Assembly (NCBI GenBank): GCA_025602915.1
Contig: JAHLJZ010000004.1
Coordinates: 434,001 to 498,000, forward strand
Reading direction: 5' to 3'
From: Paraphysoderma sedebokerense
Taxonomy: Eukaryota; Blastocladiomycota; Physodermatomycetes; Physodermatales; Physodermataceae
DNA length: 64,000 nt
The position numbers and the translations under genes were made by a program. Of this stretch, positions 29,401 through 50,170 are shown piece after piece (positions within the stretch are counted from its first letter, which is position 1; each line of letters begins with the position of its first letter). The notes under the pieces were generated by a model. That model was not told the origin of the DNA, did not search any database, and saw nothing but the letters and a program-made list of their open reading frames with translations.

Positions 29401-32400
29401 AATGAAGGAGGGTAGAAAAGCGGCAGCTTCGTATTCAATCAAACAGTATCCAATGCCATCCCACAATGAACATAAATTCTCTAACAAATCCAAACACTTC
29501 AAAAGCATTGACGTATTTGTATCCATAAATCTAAGCGTCATGTACTTCAATATTAAATCGCTGTTGGCCAGAGCTCTTTGCTTCATGTCATCGAAGGCAA
29601 TTCCAAAATTTGTCTGTGAGAAGTCAGGTTTCGAAATGCAATCATTGAGGAGGTTGATCGCCGCCAAATGTTCTTTCTCTTTATGATGATCTGTACTGAA
29701 AAGTTGAGACATGATAGTAGCACCGAAATGAGGAGTCATTTGATCACGTAGATAATCCACCAAATCTGGACGAGTTCCATCAAGGACCCATTTTCCATGT
29801 TTCTCAGATTCTGCCCTCCTATCTTTCATACGGAGATCGCTGGTGATAATTGGTATATCTTCATTGGTCGGCTCGGGAGGTGCAGCTGATTCAAGCTTCA
29901 TCACAGGCGCGGGAACCGCCTTCCGAACTGCTGGTTTTCCCTTTAATCCGCCAGCACTTGAAGCTTTTGCTGGCGAAGGGGCGTTTGCAGCTCGCGGGGT
30001 ACTCGGCGCTTTTGAAACACTGGCAGAGGTGGAGGAAGCCGTTGAGGATCGAACTTGATCTAAAATTTGAAGTACACCTTGGGCTGAAGCGGCTTTCATA
30101 TCACCAAGCTGTGAGCGGACGTGTTCGTAGCCTAATCTTTGGACGATAGGATTCAACATTGCTTGCGCTTGTTTTCGTACATCTGCATCTCGATGCTGTA
30201 GGGAAGATATCACAGGTGTAACAAGGGAGGAAAGGTCACAACGGTCGGGCTTGTTTTCGGCTTTCCCTAATTGATCGATCAGCCATTTCAGCAGATCTTT
30301 TCGAAGATTGGGATTATCTTGTGCTAAGGCATTGCCTACGGTCGGGACAAGTAATTCGAGCGACGTGGCGGCAAGAATATTATTTAGACAATTGATGGCT
30401 GCCGCTCTGACATGGGCTTTGTTGTCAGCAACACAAGCACAAACCCCGGGAACGATAGTTTGTATATGTCCGCTAAACGGCTTTCCCATAGCAGTGGCGA
30501 TGGTACCCGAGAGCTCTAGAGTCATAATAGCCAAATTTTTGTTGCTATCAGCTAATCGTGCCTTCAAGGGTGCGAATAAGTCGCCTAAGAGAATAAATAA
30601 ATGATGTTAATATGACGCAAAGTTTAATAATGAACATGTCAAAGCAAGACCGACCGACAGTGGGCTTAATTCGCTTATTAGCCGCCTCTATGAGTCTTAA
30701 AACATTCTCGAGTGCTTCCTTTCGGACTTTCCAGTTTCCATCGTTAAGATCCTGTACATCACCACCGTTAATAAGCATATCCGCCAGCACAGGACGGAAA
30801 GTCCATTGACAAACCTGGAGAAGTTGACCACTAATTTGCGAACTTATATCAACACGAGGGAAAAGATCATCCATCATATCCACTTCAGTATCATTGGAGG
30901 AAACTGCTTCAGAGCTCTGAGAATTATCTCGATCAGAAAACAGCTAACAGCTTCGAAATAGAAAAAGAATCAGCTTACCTCGCTGGCCCCTCCACCCAAG
31001 GAAGCGGAAGCAGCCATCGCAGATTTCCCCTGCGTCTTGCATGGTTTAGGCGGAGTACGGTCAGCCACTTTGTCAAATTCTGCGTCTATAGTGCTGAGTT
31101 GCGCCGGGTTTATGTCTTGAATGAAAGATCGAATATCTACGACCAACCATTGTCAGAAGATCTTGCGAGAAAGCTAACCCAACAAATAAAAAATACCTGG
31201 ACCGACAAAAATTCTCATTGTCGTCAAAACAGCAATCGCAGCTTCTCTAACCTTAGGGTTGGTGTTTCCCAACTGGTTCTTGATACATTCAATCAAGTCA
31301 CGCAATGCTACACCGGCTACCCCGAAATCAAGTAAACAAGAATTGATCCACATAATACCGTCAATCAAAACTTTCGGTGACTTTTGTGATTTTAAGGGCT
31401 CGTAAGATTGTTTAAGCACAAACTGAAGTGTGGTATACTCGGCGAATTTAGTTAAAGTATCAGCCGCCAGCTTCTTCACTTTCATGTCATTGAGCTTATC
31501 GATCAAACCTAATGCGATGAAGACATTGGTAAATATGGAAATTCTCGCATCGGATTCGGGGTTGACTGAAACGCACCTGGAATAGCTAAAGAGGCCACTC
31601 CCGTGTTGAACGTCGGCCATTCAGCAATCGTATTTAAAACGCTGAACACTTTCATGCATACTTGGAAGTTATTGTCACGATATCCGGGTTTTTTGTTTAG
31701 TACTCTCGTAACGATCTCGGCATCTACCTGACCAACTGACAAAGTCCCTAATTTATCGGATATAGCAGAGACAGCTGAAGACAATAAATGTACACCTAAT
31801 TGTCAGATACATACTGTCTGTAATTAAAGGGGCAAGTCCGCATCCATACCAGCTAGTCTAACTTTCCAATTAGAATCCCCCAACTCCTTGAGAATGTTTT
31901 CTCCTACCAACTCTTTCATCATGTCTTCTGCATCCTCATCGGTATATCGTAATCTGACTGGCTCGTCAGCAGGGGTAGCTATGGAGGGATTTGATTTCGT
32001 CTTTTTAGCGGCCGCGCTATTGAGTGATCCGGTAGAACCGGTTTTCTTCTTCATTGTAGCAGACGATGACTACAAAAGAAGGCGTAAATATCATTTCGGC
32101 AATAAAAAGTTTTATCAGTGACATACCGGCGGGCGGGTGGTACGAGATGGAGCACTCGTTCTACCAGTTTCGGGCGGACTATTCTCTTTGTCCTTTGTAG
32201 TGGCAGAAGACTGGTGTTGTCATTGCGTAAGTATCGATACAATATGTGAGATTTAAGAGATGGAATTACTTTGTTCAACTTCGGAGCCGACGTGGCTTTA
32301 GCTAATGCCGGAGCAGCATTCGTTGAAGTATTTGCTGGTTTCTTTGAGCCACCTCCATTCAATCGAGTCTCGGCTTTCTCAAAATATTCTTGAACTTTTG

Positions 32401-34436
32401 CCATCTTGATTTTATCTAGTTTCTCTAAGTGAACTGCCAGGGGACGTTCGCCGACAACTCGCATTAGAGTTCCTAATGCTTCTGCTGATGAATCACGAAC
32501 ATCGATGGTGGAATCCTCGTAAGTCTATTTCAAAACAATGTTAAAGGACGATGAACATTCATTTATAATGGATGTCGTGAAAACTCACCTTCAGGAGTAA
32601 ATCACAGATATTCTTGATTTCTCCTTTTGTCGGGACACTGCGCGCTTTCGTTAAACAACGAGTTAGCCACCTTACGCTTTCTGCTTTAATCTGTGGGTTT
32701 TTGTGATTAGCGGCCGCGGTGATATCTTCAAGGTTGACTGATAAGTTGGTCTGCGACATAATGGCATGAGCTTCTATCTTTCCAAATTTGTAAACGTGAT
32801 GACAGTCTACTCACTGAGGTATAAACTGCATCTAATGCCGCTCTGACGGTATCAACTACAGTTTGTTTCTTTTCCTTCAACTTTTCCAGCAATACACTCA
32901 CTACGTGAGAGCGATATTGGGAGAAATCCTGGCGCAGTCCTTTGGCTAAACATTCGACAATTTGTACTGCGGTGGTCGCCACAAGTATGTTGGTATCGTT
33001 GATGCGCTTGAGAAGTAGTGATAAGTTGTTGTGTAATTAGAACATAGCAAAAATATGTGGATCATACGTACTTTTGCTAAGGCGCCGACAAGCTCGTGAT
33101 ATCTATCGTCCTTCAGCCGTGGCACTTTAGCCAAATTGAGAACACTTTCTAACGCTTCTTTGCGTTCCTTCCATTTTGTCGACCCCTACAATTAACTCAC
33201 AAGTTAATTCATACCCATCAAAGCCAATGATGAAATTTCACTGACCAAATCGTTGTAAAAATTTGAAGGTATCTTTGAAAGCAGGTCAACAGGTTCGGAC
33301 AGATCGAATGAATCAATTTCTGCGGGTTCCGCTTGCGCCAAAGCCTCGTCGCTGTTGCCCGTGCTTCCACTTAACTCGTTTGGTGGACCATCTGTAGCTA
33401 TTTTCGCTTGTTGTGATCTCGTGTACCGCTCGGGCTGGGGCCGCGATGGATTACTAGCTGAGTATTGGGCAAAGGCGTCATTGAGTTCTTTTAACTATTA
33501 AAAATGACCATTGTAAGACGCTAGATGTTTCAGATAATAGAGAAGTGTGCATTATACCTGAACAGGTTTCAAATCCGACAGGAAATTCTGGATGGCGTCT
33601 CCAATCCATCGATACAACTCGAGTGTCAAATTCGTGGCCTAGATACATATATTAATATATAATTGGAAAAAAGTAATATGGCGATGAAATATGACGTACT
33701 TCTGCTCGAACGTTTTTATCGGAATGGCCAAATATTTTGGACAAAATTTTCAAAACAGGCTTCGCATTTACCGTCTTGACACCAAAAGCCTGCACAATAG
33801 ACTTGAGAGTGATGATAGTCTGCGTCACAAGTTTTGGTTGTTTGTTATCTAAAGCCGGAATGATATACTCCTGAATAATGGACGTTGGGTAAATCATTTA
33901 TGCCCAAGAAAAGCAGTTTATAAAGGAAGCATACACACCAAAGCGGCATCTCCATTTTCCATGATTTCAATGCATATCAAACAGATTTCTAACGATTTGG
34001 CTTTTGTTCCAGCTCTTGAGCTCCCAAAGCATTTGTCTGCGCAGGCTGAGACTACTTCTTTGACAGACTTTGAAGCCAAGTTCGTCGGGGCATTCTCCAA
34101 CCACGCTTGAACTGCCATTAATCCGCTTTCCTGAGCCACCAAATTTGAATCAGCGATCATCTTTTTCAAGGCATCTTGGTACTTTCTATACTCGTTTTCT
34201 TGAGTGTCAGGATCCCATAATTTGAAAGATTTGCACAACTCTTCATAAGCACTGACTCGAGCTTTCCAGACCTAAACGAGCGTGCGAGGAATCAATAGAT
34301 CAGAGGAGTTGAGAACGTGAGTTTGCAAAGGATATTTGTCGTCTCAAATCAGATACACGACAGTAGATCAACATACTTTGTGAGTGAGCCTGTCTGAGAG
34401 GGGAAGGGAAGTGAAGTCATCCTGTAGATCCGCCAT
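26485..34436 (-). CDS. XMAP215/ch-TOG/Stu2 microtubule polymerase, complete, five TOG domains
   Basis: The protein adds tubulin at microtubule plus ends, spindle poles and centrosomes. The start MADLQDDFTSLPLSDRLTHK (ATG at 34434-34436) splices to VWKARVSAYEELCKSFKLWD, the family opening. TOG1 lies about 34360-33700, TOG2 33260-32400, TOG3 32030-31180 (LGDSNWKVRLAGMD), TOG4 30880-30080 (LNDGNWKVRKEALENVLRL) and TOG5 29800-28960 (KWVLDGTRPDLVDYLRDQM, RFMDTNTSMLLKCLDLLENL, CIGDRDSSVRNAALGALV). Linkers are Ser/Pro/Lys-rich. A C-terminal helical domain follows (FAELVMKCLWKLTK, LRTVKTILHELATNL, RIFTKIGSKEESKQ), then a short coiled tail VNNLKERLAKMKEAMN with the stop at 26485-26487. About 20 exons and probably 1900 or so residues. 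Convergent with RECQ1, divergent from translin. Confidence 0.93.
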
Positions 34437-34941
34437 GGTTGATGGGAAGGGGCGGGAGGATAGGTCGGGATGGAAGAGAACAGAGGAGAGGGAGAGTTAA
34501 GAGGGCGAGTAGGGTTGTGGTGCGGAAGAGGGAGGGGAGGGAGGGTGAGTGCGATGGGACGATGGAGGAGGTGGAGATGGAGGAGAGGGAATGGATGTTG
34601 GCGTGTGAACAGAGGGAATCGACCAACACCACTTCTTCTGCCAAGAGGAGAACTGTCCACCCCACACAATATATATAATATATGTATATCTTGACTGTCC
34701 CTACTAATACTCAAGATCTATATTTGTGACTTGGTCTGTGCCCTTCAGACTGAATACATTCATGTGTATATATCCTCGCTGCAAAAGCGATAAATTACAC
34801 GTCCACACTCCTGGCCTGCACCCATCATCTTTGGGCCCCACAGCAGCTATTCACTCGGCCAATATCTCCTGCCTCATATACATATAACCTCCTCCCATTT
34901 GTCTCTCCCGAACCCCTATTCTTCTATTTACGCTGTACCAA
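34437..34941. promoter_or_regulatory. Divergent XMAP215/translin promoter, second copy
   Basis: Same as 2898-3402, with the quadruplex motif at 34530-34545. Confidence 0.6.
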
Positions 34942-35976
34942 ATGCAGTTCTTTGATCTCGTTCAAGATGCCTTCGAGCAAGAGTCCGCCAGGAGAGAGGT
35001 TTCCGCCCGCGCTCTTTTCTACCTCATCTTTGCGCATCTTCGGACTGACATATCCTTTCCTCTCATGCATCATTGCAGAAAATTCGTGAGCAAGTCAAAG
35101 AGATTGAAAAATCATGTCGCCACATATCCGCTTTATTAATGCTAGCCCATCGCCCTGATTTCAACTGTACGTTATTGATGTCAGTTTTCTCCTATAATCT
35201 GAGGCCTCTGACGAAAATTATTTCTTCGCAGTCAATCAAGTTCAGTCGCAGATACTACCTTTATTGGGTTCCATTCGAGACGGATTTCATACAATTTCAA
35301 AGAATATTCCTGCGGATCAGTTCTACCGCTACAACGCCCAGTTCAGCTGGTCCATTCAACAGTCTTGTTTCCTAGTCGCTTTCTTAACGTATCTTCAGTT
35401 TGAAAGGCTGGTGACGCTAGAGGAAATCGAATCTTGTCTTGGATGTTGGTATTCTTTTATCATGTGGTGCTTGTAACTTCATGAATATTAACTTTAATAT
35501 ATTTAAATGATTTAAATAGTGAAAGTTAATATCAGCAATGACTTGACTGATTTCCATATTCCACTGGAGGATTTCTTGCATGGTGTGGTTTCTTTGACTG
35601 CAGAACTGGTACATGGGTTTTTAATCTTGCGGTGTTCGATAGTTATAACCTCATTTTGTTTTCTGTCTGTTCAATTTAGAGTCGATTGGCCACCAACTCC
35701 GCCACGGCCGGCCTATTTGAACGTCCGCTGAAAATTAGAGATTTTGTTCAAGACCTTTACAGTGGTTTCCAATTGTTGAACTTGAAAAACGATAGTTTGC
35801 GCAAGAGGTTTGACAGCATCAAGGTTTGCTTTGAATTACATTCTCTTGTCCGTTAATCTGTTCGCTGATTGACATACGAACGAAATATGCAGTACGAGGT
35901 CAAAAAGATTGAAGAGGTCGTGTACGATATACGTATTCGGAAATTGCAAACTGCCAGCAGCATGGATACAGCTTGA
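34942..35976 (+). CDS. TSN: Translin, second copy
   Basis: Same sequence as 3403-4437, including introns and the LLNLKNDSLRKRFDSIKYEV hallmark. Full length, and its divergent promoter is also present, so both copies should be expressible. Two translin genes would be unusual, since fungi that keep it normally have one. Confidence 0.93.
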
Positions 35977-36376
35977 GAATGCACGTTGCGGTACAGAGTG
36001 TGAAGTGTTCCGAAATGGTTGGAAGCGTGGAATGGGGAAGCATGTCGTTGGATCCCGTGTAAGACAATTAGAGAGCGGAGTTCATCGTCCTCATTTGTTA
36101 AAATTTAGCTTATTGTATAGTTTCGTCTTTGTGGCCTTTAATGTGAAATGGTGCCTCATGGTGCCCACGGTATATGACCTCGTCAGAACTTATTAGCTGC
36201 CTATGTTTCAGCATCTCCTCGTTACAGAACACCCGTGTAATTGTCCAAAAGGAAATCCCAAACTCACGACAATCGCGATCACCTTCATTTAATACAACTG
36301 TGTCTATTTATATAGCCAAACTCTAGACAACCGTTGAAAAAAAGGCATTTTTTCGCACCACCACAGCATCAGCAGA
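35977..36376. other. Intergenic spacer, second copy
   Basis: Same as 4438-4837; candidate TATA element at 36305-36314. No gene seen. Confidence 0.4.
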
Positions 36377-37742
36377 ATGGTCACTCGATTGCTTGTCTTC
36401 ACAGTGCTAGCACTTCTCGTCAGTGTCTCCGTATCAGCACCCCTTGGCGTACCGTCATGGTTAAATGATTTGTTCGGCTTTCGAAAGAAGAGAGTCTTTG
36501 TGGAGCCAAAATTCGCTACCCTCGCGCAAAGATATGCGCCGAAAGTGCATTTACACCCCGAAGAAGAGTACAACCCTTGCAGTATAGACTTTTTCTTACA
36601 GCATACAAATGTAAAGGATAGACGGAAGTTGGGAGAATTAAGTAAATCCAGAGACACTAATAATTTCTATATTTCCACGAATGACGAGTTGCCTTGTAAT
36701 TCGTGCACGTTGGATTGGTTCAAAGGTCAGAATGTGCAGAAGAACGAAGTGCGTTATTCCTCTTCCCCTGTAACCGATCCCTTGCTCACCTGAAACTCCA
36801 TCATTACGTTAGGCTCCACTGTACTCCCTTGTTGTTCCGCAGAAAGATCTAGGAGATAATATTGTGGATATATACTACTTTGCATATTACGCATACAACA
36901 AAGGCAAAACATTATGTCTTGGAGCAAGAGACCCGCGCGGTGTATGCATTGGAAAATTGCAAACCTTTGGCAATCATCTCGGTAAGTTTTGCTCCATACC
37001 GTCATTCGGAAAAAATGCTTCAACTTTATATGGTTCAGGGACGTCCACGCATCTGACACTTAAGTTTTACTGTATTAGGTGATTTCGAGTACACAGCAAT
37101 AAGGTTCAAGGACTACAAACCAACCGAAATGTTCTTATCGAATCATTATGCCGGCACAAGAATACCTTTTGATGACCCAAGATTGCAAAAACAAGGAACA
37201 CACCCAGTTTTGTACAGCGCTTATGGTAAGTTATCCCTGCTATAACCCTATTGCCTCATCTTCTTAATACCAATCTAAATATCTTGACTAACCAATCTAA
37301 TAGGATCCCATGGTTTCCATTATACCTCCGGTCGACATGTATACCACCCTACACTGCGGCTAGCTGATGAATTTGATGCCGGTCAGACGTGGAATACGTG
37401 GAAGAATTTAGAAGTCTATGGTTTAAAGGATCCAAAGAAACGGGAATACACTGGCGAAGAAGAAGCTTGGTTAAATTTTCAAGGAAGATGGGGAAATAAA
37501 TCCCCTTGTATGTTTGCCAGTAAAATGAGTTTATGTGAACTCGAAAATGGTATGTCTGTTCTTATCTCGAAAAGTCGTCATAAATGTCTTTTAACCGTTG
37601 AAACTAATATCTTCTTTAATCAATCGACGTAGGTCCTCGCACATTTCGAGCATTCGGAAACGATCAATTAGGTCAGTTCACATTACAAGACGGTTTGACG
37701 TTCAAAAATTCGAAATTAGTGAATACCCGGGCAGAATCTTAA
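36377..37742 (+). CDS. Secreted VPS62-like protein, second copy
   Basis: Same sequence as 4838-6203: signal peptide, YAPKVHLHPEEEYNPCSIDFF, GTHPVLYSAYGSHGFHYTSG. Complete with its upstream spacer. Confidence 0.8.
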
Positions 37743-38348
37743 ATTTCTGAACAAAATAATTGTACTATTAATAGTTTTTTGAACGAACAGAGTAAAGAAT
37801 GATTAAAATACCTTAGACGCGCTTTTGACAAGGGTGAAAAGTGAAAGCGTGATTGTATATTTAGAGGTTGTTCAAACTGGTTGAATTCCTATGGGATAAG
37901 CAAGGAAGAAAAAATAAAAATTTAATTAAAGAAGCTAGTAAATTGGATCAACAAAGAAGGGCAAGTTTCAGCTTTCAGAGAAAGACCTTTATATTCTACT
38001 CTAATCAAGGACCACAGACCAGAACTGTCGCGCCAGTTTTCACCTAATACTATTGGTATTTCTCTGTCGATAAATCACTGGCCGCCGAAGCACAACATTT
38101 ATGATTCCCTTTGCGTGGTACCAGTATATATATATACTGCCGTTTCAGAATGGAACGTACGAGTCATTGTTCAAGTAAATGAATTTTCATTCTTGGAGAT
38201 CTCAACGGGGAGTGACACGATGATATCTGTCAGGGTACATGCGATAACTTCATCTATTTTTCGATTCAGAAAGGTTTTCTTTATATAGTACTCTCATCTA
38301 ATGATAGATTCCCGTCTTATACTCTTCATTTCAATGATTTGACAAAGA
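37743..38348. other. Convergent intergenic region, second copy
   Basis: Same as 6204-6809, with the 18-base palindrome at 38122-38139. No gene seen. Confidence 0.45.
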
Positions 38349-41300
38349 TTATCCATTTACCATATCCACTTCATATCGTGTCAAGGCTGCATAGACATCA
38401 GGATTCATTTTAAACCGAACCATACTGGCAAGCATTAATAATTGCCGGCCTTGCTTACGGAGGTTTGCTTGGTTCTAAAATAGCTATATGCGTTAATGGC
38501 GATATTCCGTACATAACTCAAAGATCAAACAAACTTACGGCCAATCTGCCTTGATCAATATAAAGACCCCGTTTACCCTCACGGAACAATGAATGTATGA
38601 TTTCCATCAGTTTGACTAAAATATCGGGAAGCTCCCTACCAATGATTGGATCTAGTTTATTGATTGCCTCTGCCCTTTTACTGAGAGTTTCTGTTGATGC
38701 GTCAGGTGACAGGGGAAGAAAATCAATGCATTCCATGAGCTATGTATGAAAAAATTGAAAATTGCGGTTCAGCTGTTGATACTTCTAGAGTTGGCAATTA
38801 CAAACGAAAAGTAGAACAAACATTCAAGGCGTCACCAAACTTGCGTTCTTGGTAAAGTCTTTGGAACTGCAGCAATTCAAGTAAGCTTTGACACGTCACA
38901 GATTTTGATTCATCTAACTTATCATTGATATCGGCAGTTTGGCGGTACGTTTCCACAATTAGGGAAGCATCTGCAATCGTCTGTTCAATTACCGGCTTAA
39001 GCTCCGTCTTTGAACCAGAAGCAGCAAAGAAGCCTTGCCGTAGGATATCACCCAACTGACGGTTCAATAAGTCGATCACAGTATTGTATTCCTAACGGAG
39101 AAATTAAGTTTGGTTACTCAGTCCAAGTCCTCATATATATAACCTAACTTACCCCAGCGTAATGGTACATGTAGCGAGCGTCATCATACTTCTCCCGATT
39201 TGCAGCAATCAAAGCTGCCTCTTTAACTATTCTTTGATAATATTCATTCAAATCACTGATATCGACCAGAGGTACAAGCAACTCCAAGTATCCGGCCTAT
39301 TTACGAGATATAGATGAGAATTAGCCGTCGAAGGGGAGGGATTATGAATCTGCCATTCTTACCTTGCGAGACCCGTCTCTCCTTTCGTCGCCGATGAAGT
39401 CACGGAGTTGGCTATCGTCCAAATTCAATAACACCTCAATTATAAGATCATGTGCAACCGACATCATCGAAGATTTCGTCGGTTCTGGCGCCCTGGAATA
39501 TAATCCCAGTAGTAATACATAATGTAATGCTATTTTCGGATTGTGTGACGTGAATGACCGAGAATATTGACGAATCAAAACCGCAAAGTTGAGATAAGTA
39601 ATATTTGTGATATTATCGACTGAGACGTGGACATTAATACACACACGGACAGAGATGGAAAATTGAACCGTAAAATTACCGCTTTCTAAATCTGGCAAAT
39701 GGACATGCTCAGGAACTCGAATAAGTCCATAATAGGCGAAGGCAATCGCGAAGTGCACAGCTTCGATTTGGAACTGTTCGTATTGATAGAGGTGCGCGAC
39801 GGCCTGGAGTAACATTCTGTTAGTGTGATATATGACAGCAAGAACCGACTGAATCTAAAATACCAACCCTTTCAAATAATCCACAAAGTATTAAGTAGCC
39901 AAAGTATTTGAAAGGGTTATTGCCTTTGGGGTCGAAATATTTCGGGCCAAAATGCACAAGTGTGTTCTGTAAATCTCTCAACGTATATCGTTCGTGTTCG
40001 GGTTCATCGGGAGATGTAGACTCTTTTACTAACATCAACTAAAGCAAACACGTTGAGGTTAACGAAGAAAAGAAATATTAAAACGTAAATGTCAATGAAC
40101 CTGCACCCACAGCCAATCCTCGGCTGAAATTGCAACCTCAGGGATCTGCTTCCTCTGCAAGTCACATCGTCCCATAAGTTTATAAAGTGCAAACTTGTAA
40201 GGATCTACAGTTTCAGCATGTCTGCGAATACGACTGTTAAAATCGGTGATAATATCATTGCGGAACTCTTTTCGTAATCTTTTATCCCCAAACGAAGATT
40301 CAGTTAAAATTCAGTCACATTAGTCGTCATAAAACTAAACAATGGTTACCCGTGTTCACTATTGTATCCATTGAGATATGACAGGAACATCCGGTCATCG
40401 CTCTGCATCAAATATTCTGCATATCGGTTGGCAAATACTTTTGCTTCATCCAGATACCCGCATCGGACGAGGAAATAGATATGAGCCCAAATGGGCTTGT
40501 CGTCAACAAGCTAAAGAAAAGAAAGCTACTCAATATTGAATACAAGATAGCGTCGCCGAATCATAACGAACCTCGAGTTTGTGATTTTCCCATCGGCCAT
40601 ACTTATAAAGTCGCAGACGTAAAAAAGCTTCCACTTTGCTTTGAATATTAGGAGCTCCACCAGCTTTGGCAGCTTTCAAATTGCTTTCGATGGTGTTGCT
40701 GATGTAATCAACAAAACTAGCAGCAGGTTAAGGAAAAAGAAAAGCAAGCAGAAGGTCTGAATAATACACTCGATAAAGGATACGATGATTGAAGACGCTC
40801 TCGGGCCCCATTTATAAATTTTTGTCTCAAGGACGTGCCATCAGGGCCATAAAACTTATTAGGATCAAGATAAATGTCCGCAAACTCCATTACTTTGAGT
40901 GGACGGCTAGTAAAACCTTGTCCTAGTCGCACCATCCCATCAAAGGAATCGTTGATTCCAAGCACGTACGCTATTGATTCCCAGTAATGATAAACTTTGA
41001 CGGAAGGCCCAGAGTCATCAAAAGTTCGGGCAACCTGAGAGAAAGCTTCAAGTGCGGCGAAATCCCTATTTTGGATGCGGTGGTCATTTAAATCAACAAC
41101 AGATTTGGAATAATTCTCTACTTTGGTGTTGATATTGACGAAAGGTTGTGTTGCTGAAACTCGAGTGAATGAAGGCTGCAAAGGTCGAGATTGCGAAGGG
41201 GTAAACGGTGTAAGCGAAGCAGCAGACGATTTCTAAAAAAATATTCAGATCAGAGCTTTCTATGTAAAAATAAAAATGTGCAATATACAAACCGCTTGAG

Positions 41301-42110
41301 AGTATGGCGTTTGAGATGAAATTCGATACTGTGAATCAATCGGGGAGGCGCTCGCAGAAGACATAGCTTGCATTCTTGGACCAATTGGATGCTGGCCGAC
41401 TTCTTCAAATATTCTCTTCTTCGTTTTTTCCCAATCGTTATGCATCGACTTATCAACATGGGTTCGAAAATCAGCGAGCGTCTAATGCAATTTTCGAGTC
41501 AGTCCCCACTGTTTCGACATCAAAGCGACTATCGAACCCGCAATACCTGCTTGCGCCCTTCCTCAATGGCGCTGACAATCAAAGTTTCGTGCTGATGTTT
41601 CAAAAAACCCTAAAGGAATACGTTCATGGACAGTTAAGTCGAAGAATATATTTGGCGATTCACCACAAACAGGCGTACCTCAATATCAGTATCATGAAGC
41701 GGCTGCAACGGTTCAAACGTCTGCGCAAGATTGATTGCGTTGAGATTTTGCTGTAATTGCTCCGGATCAAATCCCCTGTTCGCCAACAAATAATGCCTGC
41801 ATGCGAATATTAAGCGACCGTGAATGATGTGATATTTAAACGGATCGTAAACACGGTAGTAATAACAATAGAAGACGTACGCTTTCACATCGACATCCAT
41901 CCCTCCAGTCACACCAGAGGCTGTATCTCCTCTAGCACTCTTTGCAGCTAACTTTCGGGTCTGTGATTCGATTTGATCAAGCCCACGCTCGATAGGAGTA
42001 AATTCCATGTCTGTCGAAACATGTTTGTTGTTCAGCTGCATCGATTGCTCGAGGAGAGCTCTGAACGACGGAGTAGACTGGCCCGCTGAGTTAAATGATG
42101 ACCCTGACAT
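38349..42110 (-). CDS. NIC96: Nucleoporin NUP93/NIC96, second copy
   Basis: Same sequence as 6810-10571, complete from MSGSSFNSAGQ to DMVNG, with the upstream E-box at 42186-42191. Stoichiometry of nuclear-pore scaffold proteins is normally fixed, so a doubled gene is notable if the duplication is real. Confidence 0.9.
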
Positions 42111-42287
42111 TGCGAATGCACTCGTTAGTCAAGATCAAACAGGTTTGGTAGTTCAGAACGAATTCTGTTTACTATAAGGGACAGTCACGTGGAACGCGAC
42201 GGTAGTGGCCTACATGTTATTTTTATTTGACTCACTCAAAGTATTAATTATACAAAAATATTTATTACAAATGAGAAATTATTATAT

Positions 42288-43522
42288 CTAATTGATTAAT
42301 TCGCGACTCCATAGCCCATTAGAAGTTCTGTAGCCAGTATTTGTGCTCTGAGGGTAGTAGGCTTGATACGAGCTTTGAGATGATGAAGAATAGGAAGAAT
42401 AATTGGAATATTGGTTATGCTGATACTCTCTCGATATTGAATATGCGGAATGCTGTGGAGCAGGATAGGTTGAAGGCCCGTGTCTTATGGCCGGGATAGC
42501 GCGATCGATATTCTGTGGGCTAGGATGAGGGTGTGAAGGTTGGTATCCTTGATCTGCTACGCTTTGCGAATTGTTTAAAATAGACATTCGTGAATGATTC
42601 GGCGAGGATATGGGTGTTGTGTTCCTTGAAGTGCTTGGGAAGTGTTGGCTTTCAGACAGGGACTCATGTTTCGAAGGATAAACTCCAGGGTGTCGACTAT
42701 GGAAATCAGATGTAGAACGAAACGTTATATCCGGTATCGGAGGTAACACGATCTGGGAACTCGAACGTTGCCCAGGGTCGGCTGTTGTAGAGGCAGGAAC
42801 TGCCTGGTTGCTTTGGGTAGTTGCTAGTGCAGGCGACGGTGCTGAAGGGTTGTTCGAAGTCACTGGATATTCGGTTCTATCCATTCCAACCGAGTAATCC
42901 GACTCTTCAATTTTGACATGTGTATTCCCAACTGTGATCGCTCCGCTTTCAATTTGGCTCAATTCAACGCTCCTCCCCATGCCTGCGGCCTTTCGGAGCC
43001 GTTTACATTCACCCCTCAAAACTTCATTTTCCGCAGCCAAAAGTTTGATATGGTCGACTGTCAACGACAGTATTAGTCCTTTATGAAGCTTTTGATCCTT
43101 ACATAATGAAGGAGGAAGCAGAGTACCAAGTAACTGTATAGTTGCATTGATGTGATCTAGTCGTCGAAAGTTTAAAACCAAGTACGAGCATGTCTTCATA
43201 AAAGAAATGGGAATACCTCGTCTTCGTCTTTCTATAATGTTGTGATTCTCTTTTCGCTTCTTAATCTTTTGCAAAAGCTCAAATCCTTGTTGTTCCAAGT
43301 CCCTTGCGATGGATTCATCTACCTCGTCATCGTACTCGTCCATCGAATGTGACCTCTTCGACGGAACGGACTGGTCGATGAATGGCGGATTGCAATATAA
43401 GTCAGGCTTGAAGTTGGGTTTCCCAACGTCTGCGGAAAGTATTAGTGCTGATGACTATTAGTGTACTTGCAGATTCTCTTAAACCACTTACCTAAAGGGG
43501 GTGCGCCAGAATACGTGAGCAT
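42288..43522 (-). CDS. bHLH transcription factor, second copy
   Basis: Same sequence as 10749-11983. The 60-base stop-free intron that separates the basic region from helix 1 is at 43157-43216. Confidence 0.85.
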
Positions 43523-43880
43523 GATTTCGCTTTTACTTCAAATTACTAACGAATGTCCTCTGTGCGCTTGAGAAGGCAATATCCGGAGTTGAATGAAGGT
43601 CGGGCGGATAGAAAAAATTTTCGAATAGGTAAGGTCATGTGCAGACATCCGTTTTGTTGGCCAGAGAGACCTGAAACGTCTTGGCGCGACTCATGAACGC
43701 CAATTCTCTTAGTTTCAGATCTTGTATTGGGGCTGTCTGCGCACATCATGGTACCGCAGTGGTACCGCTTGGGCATCGCAAATTGCTGAAAATACACAAA
43801 ATCAATTAACACGGGAATCTGATAATTGCAAATCGTCTTGAATAAACTTAATAATATACAATGAAACATTACATTATCAA
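43523..43880. promoter_or_regulatory. bHLH promoter region, second copy
   Basis: Same as 11984-12341; the two GGTACCGC sites fall at 43750-43757 and 43761-43768. Confidence 0.4.
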
Positions 43881-50170
<6,290 letters not shown>

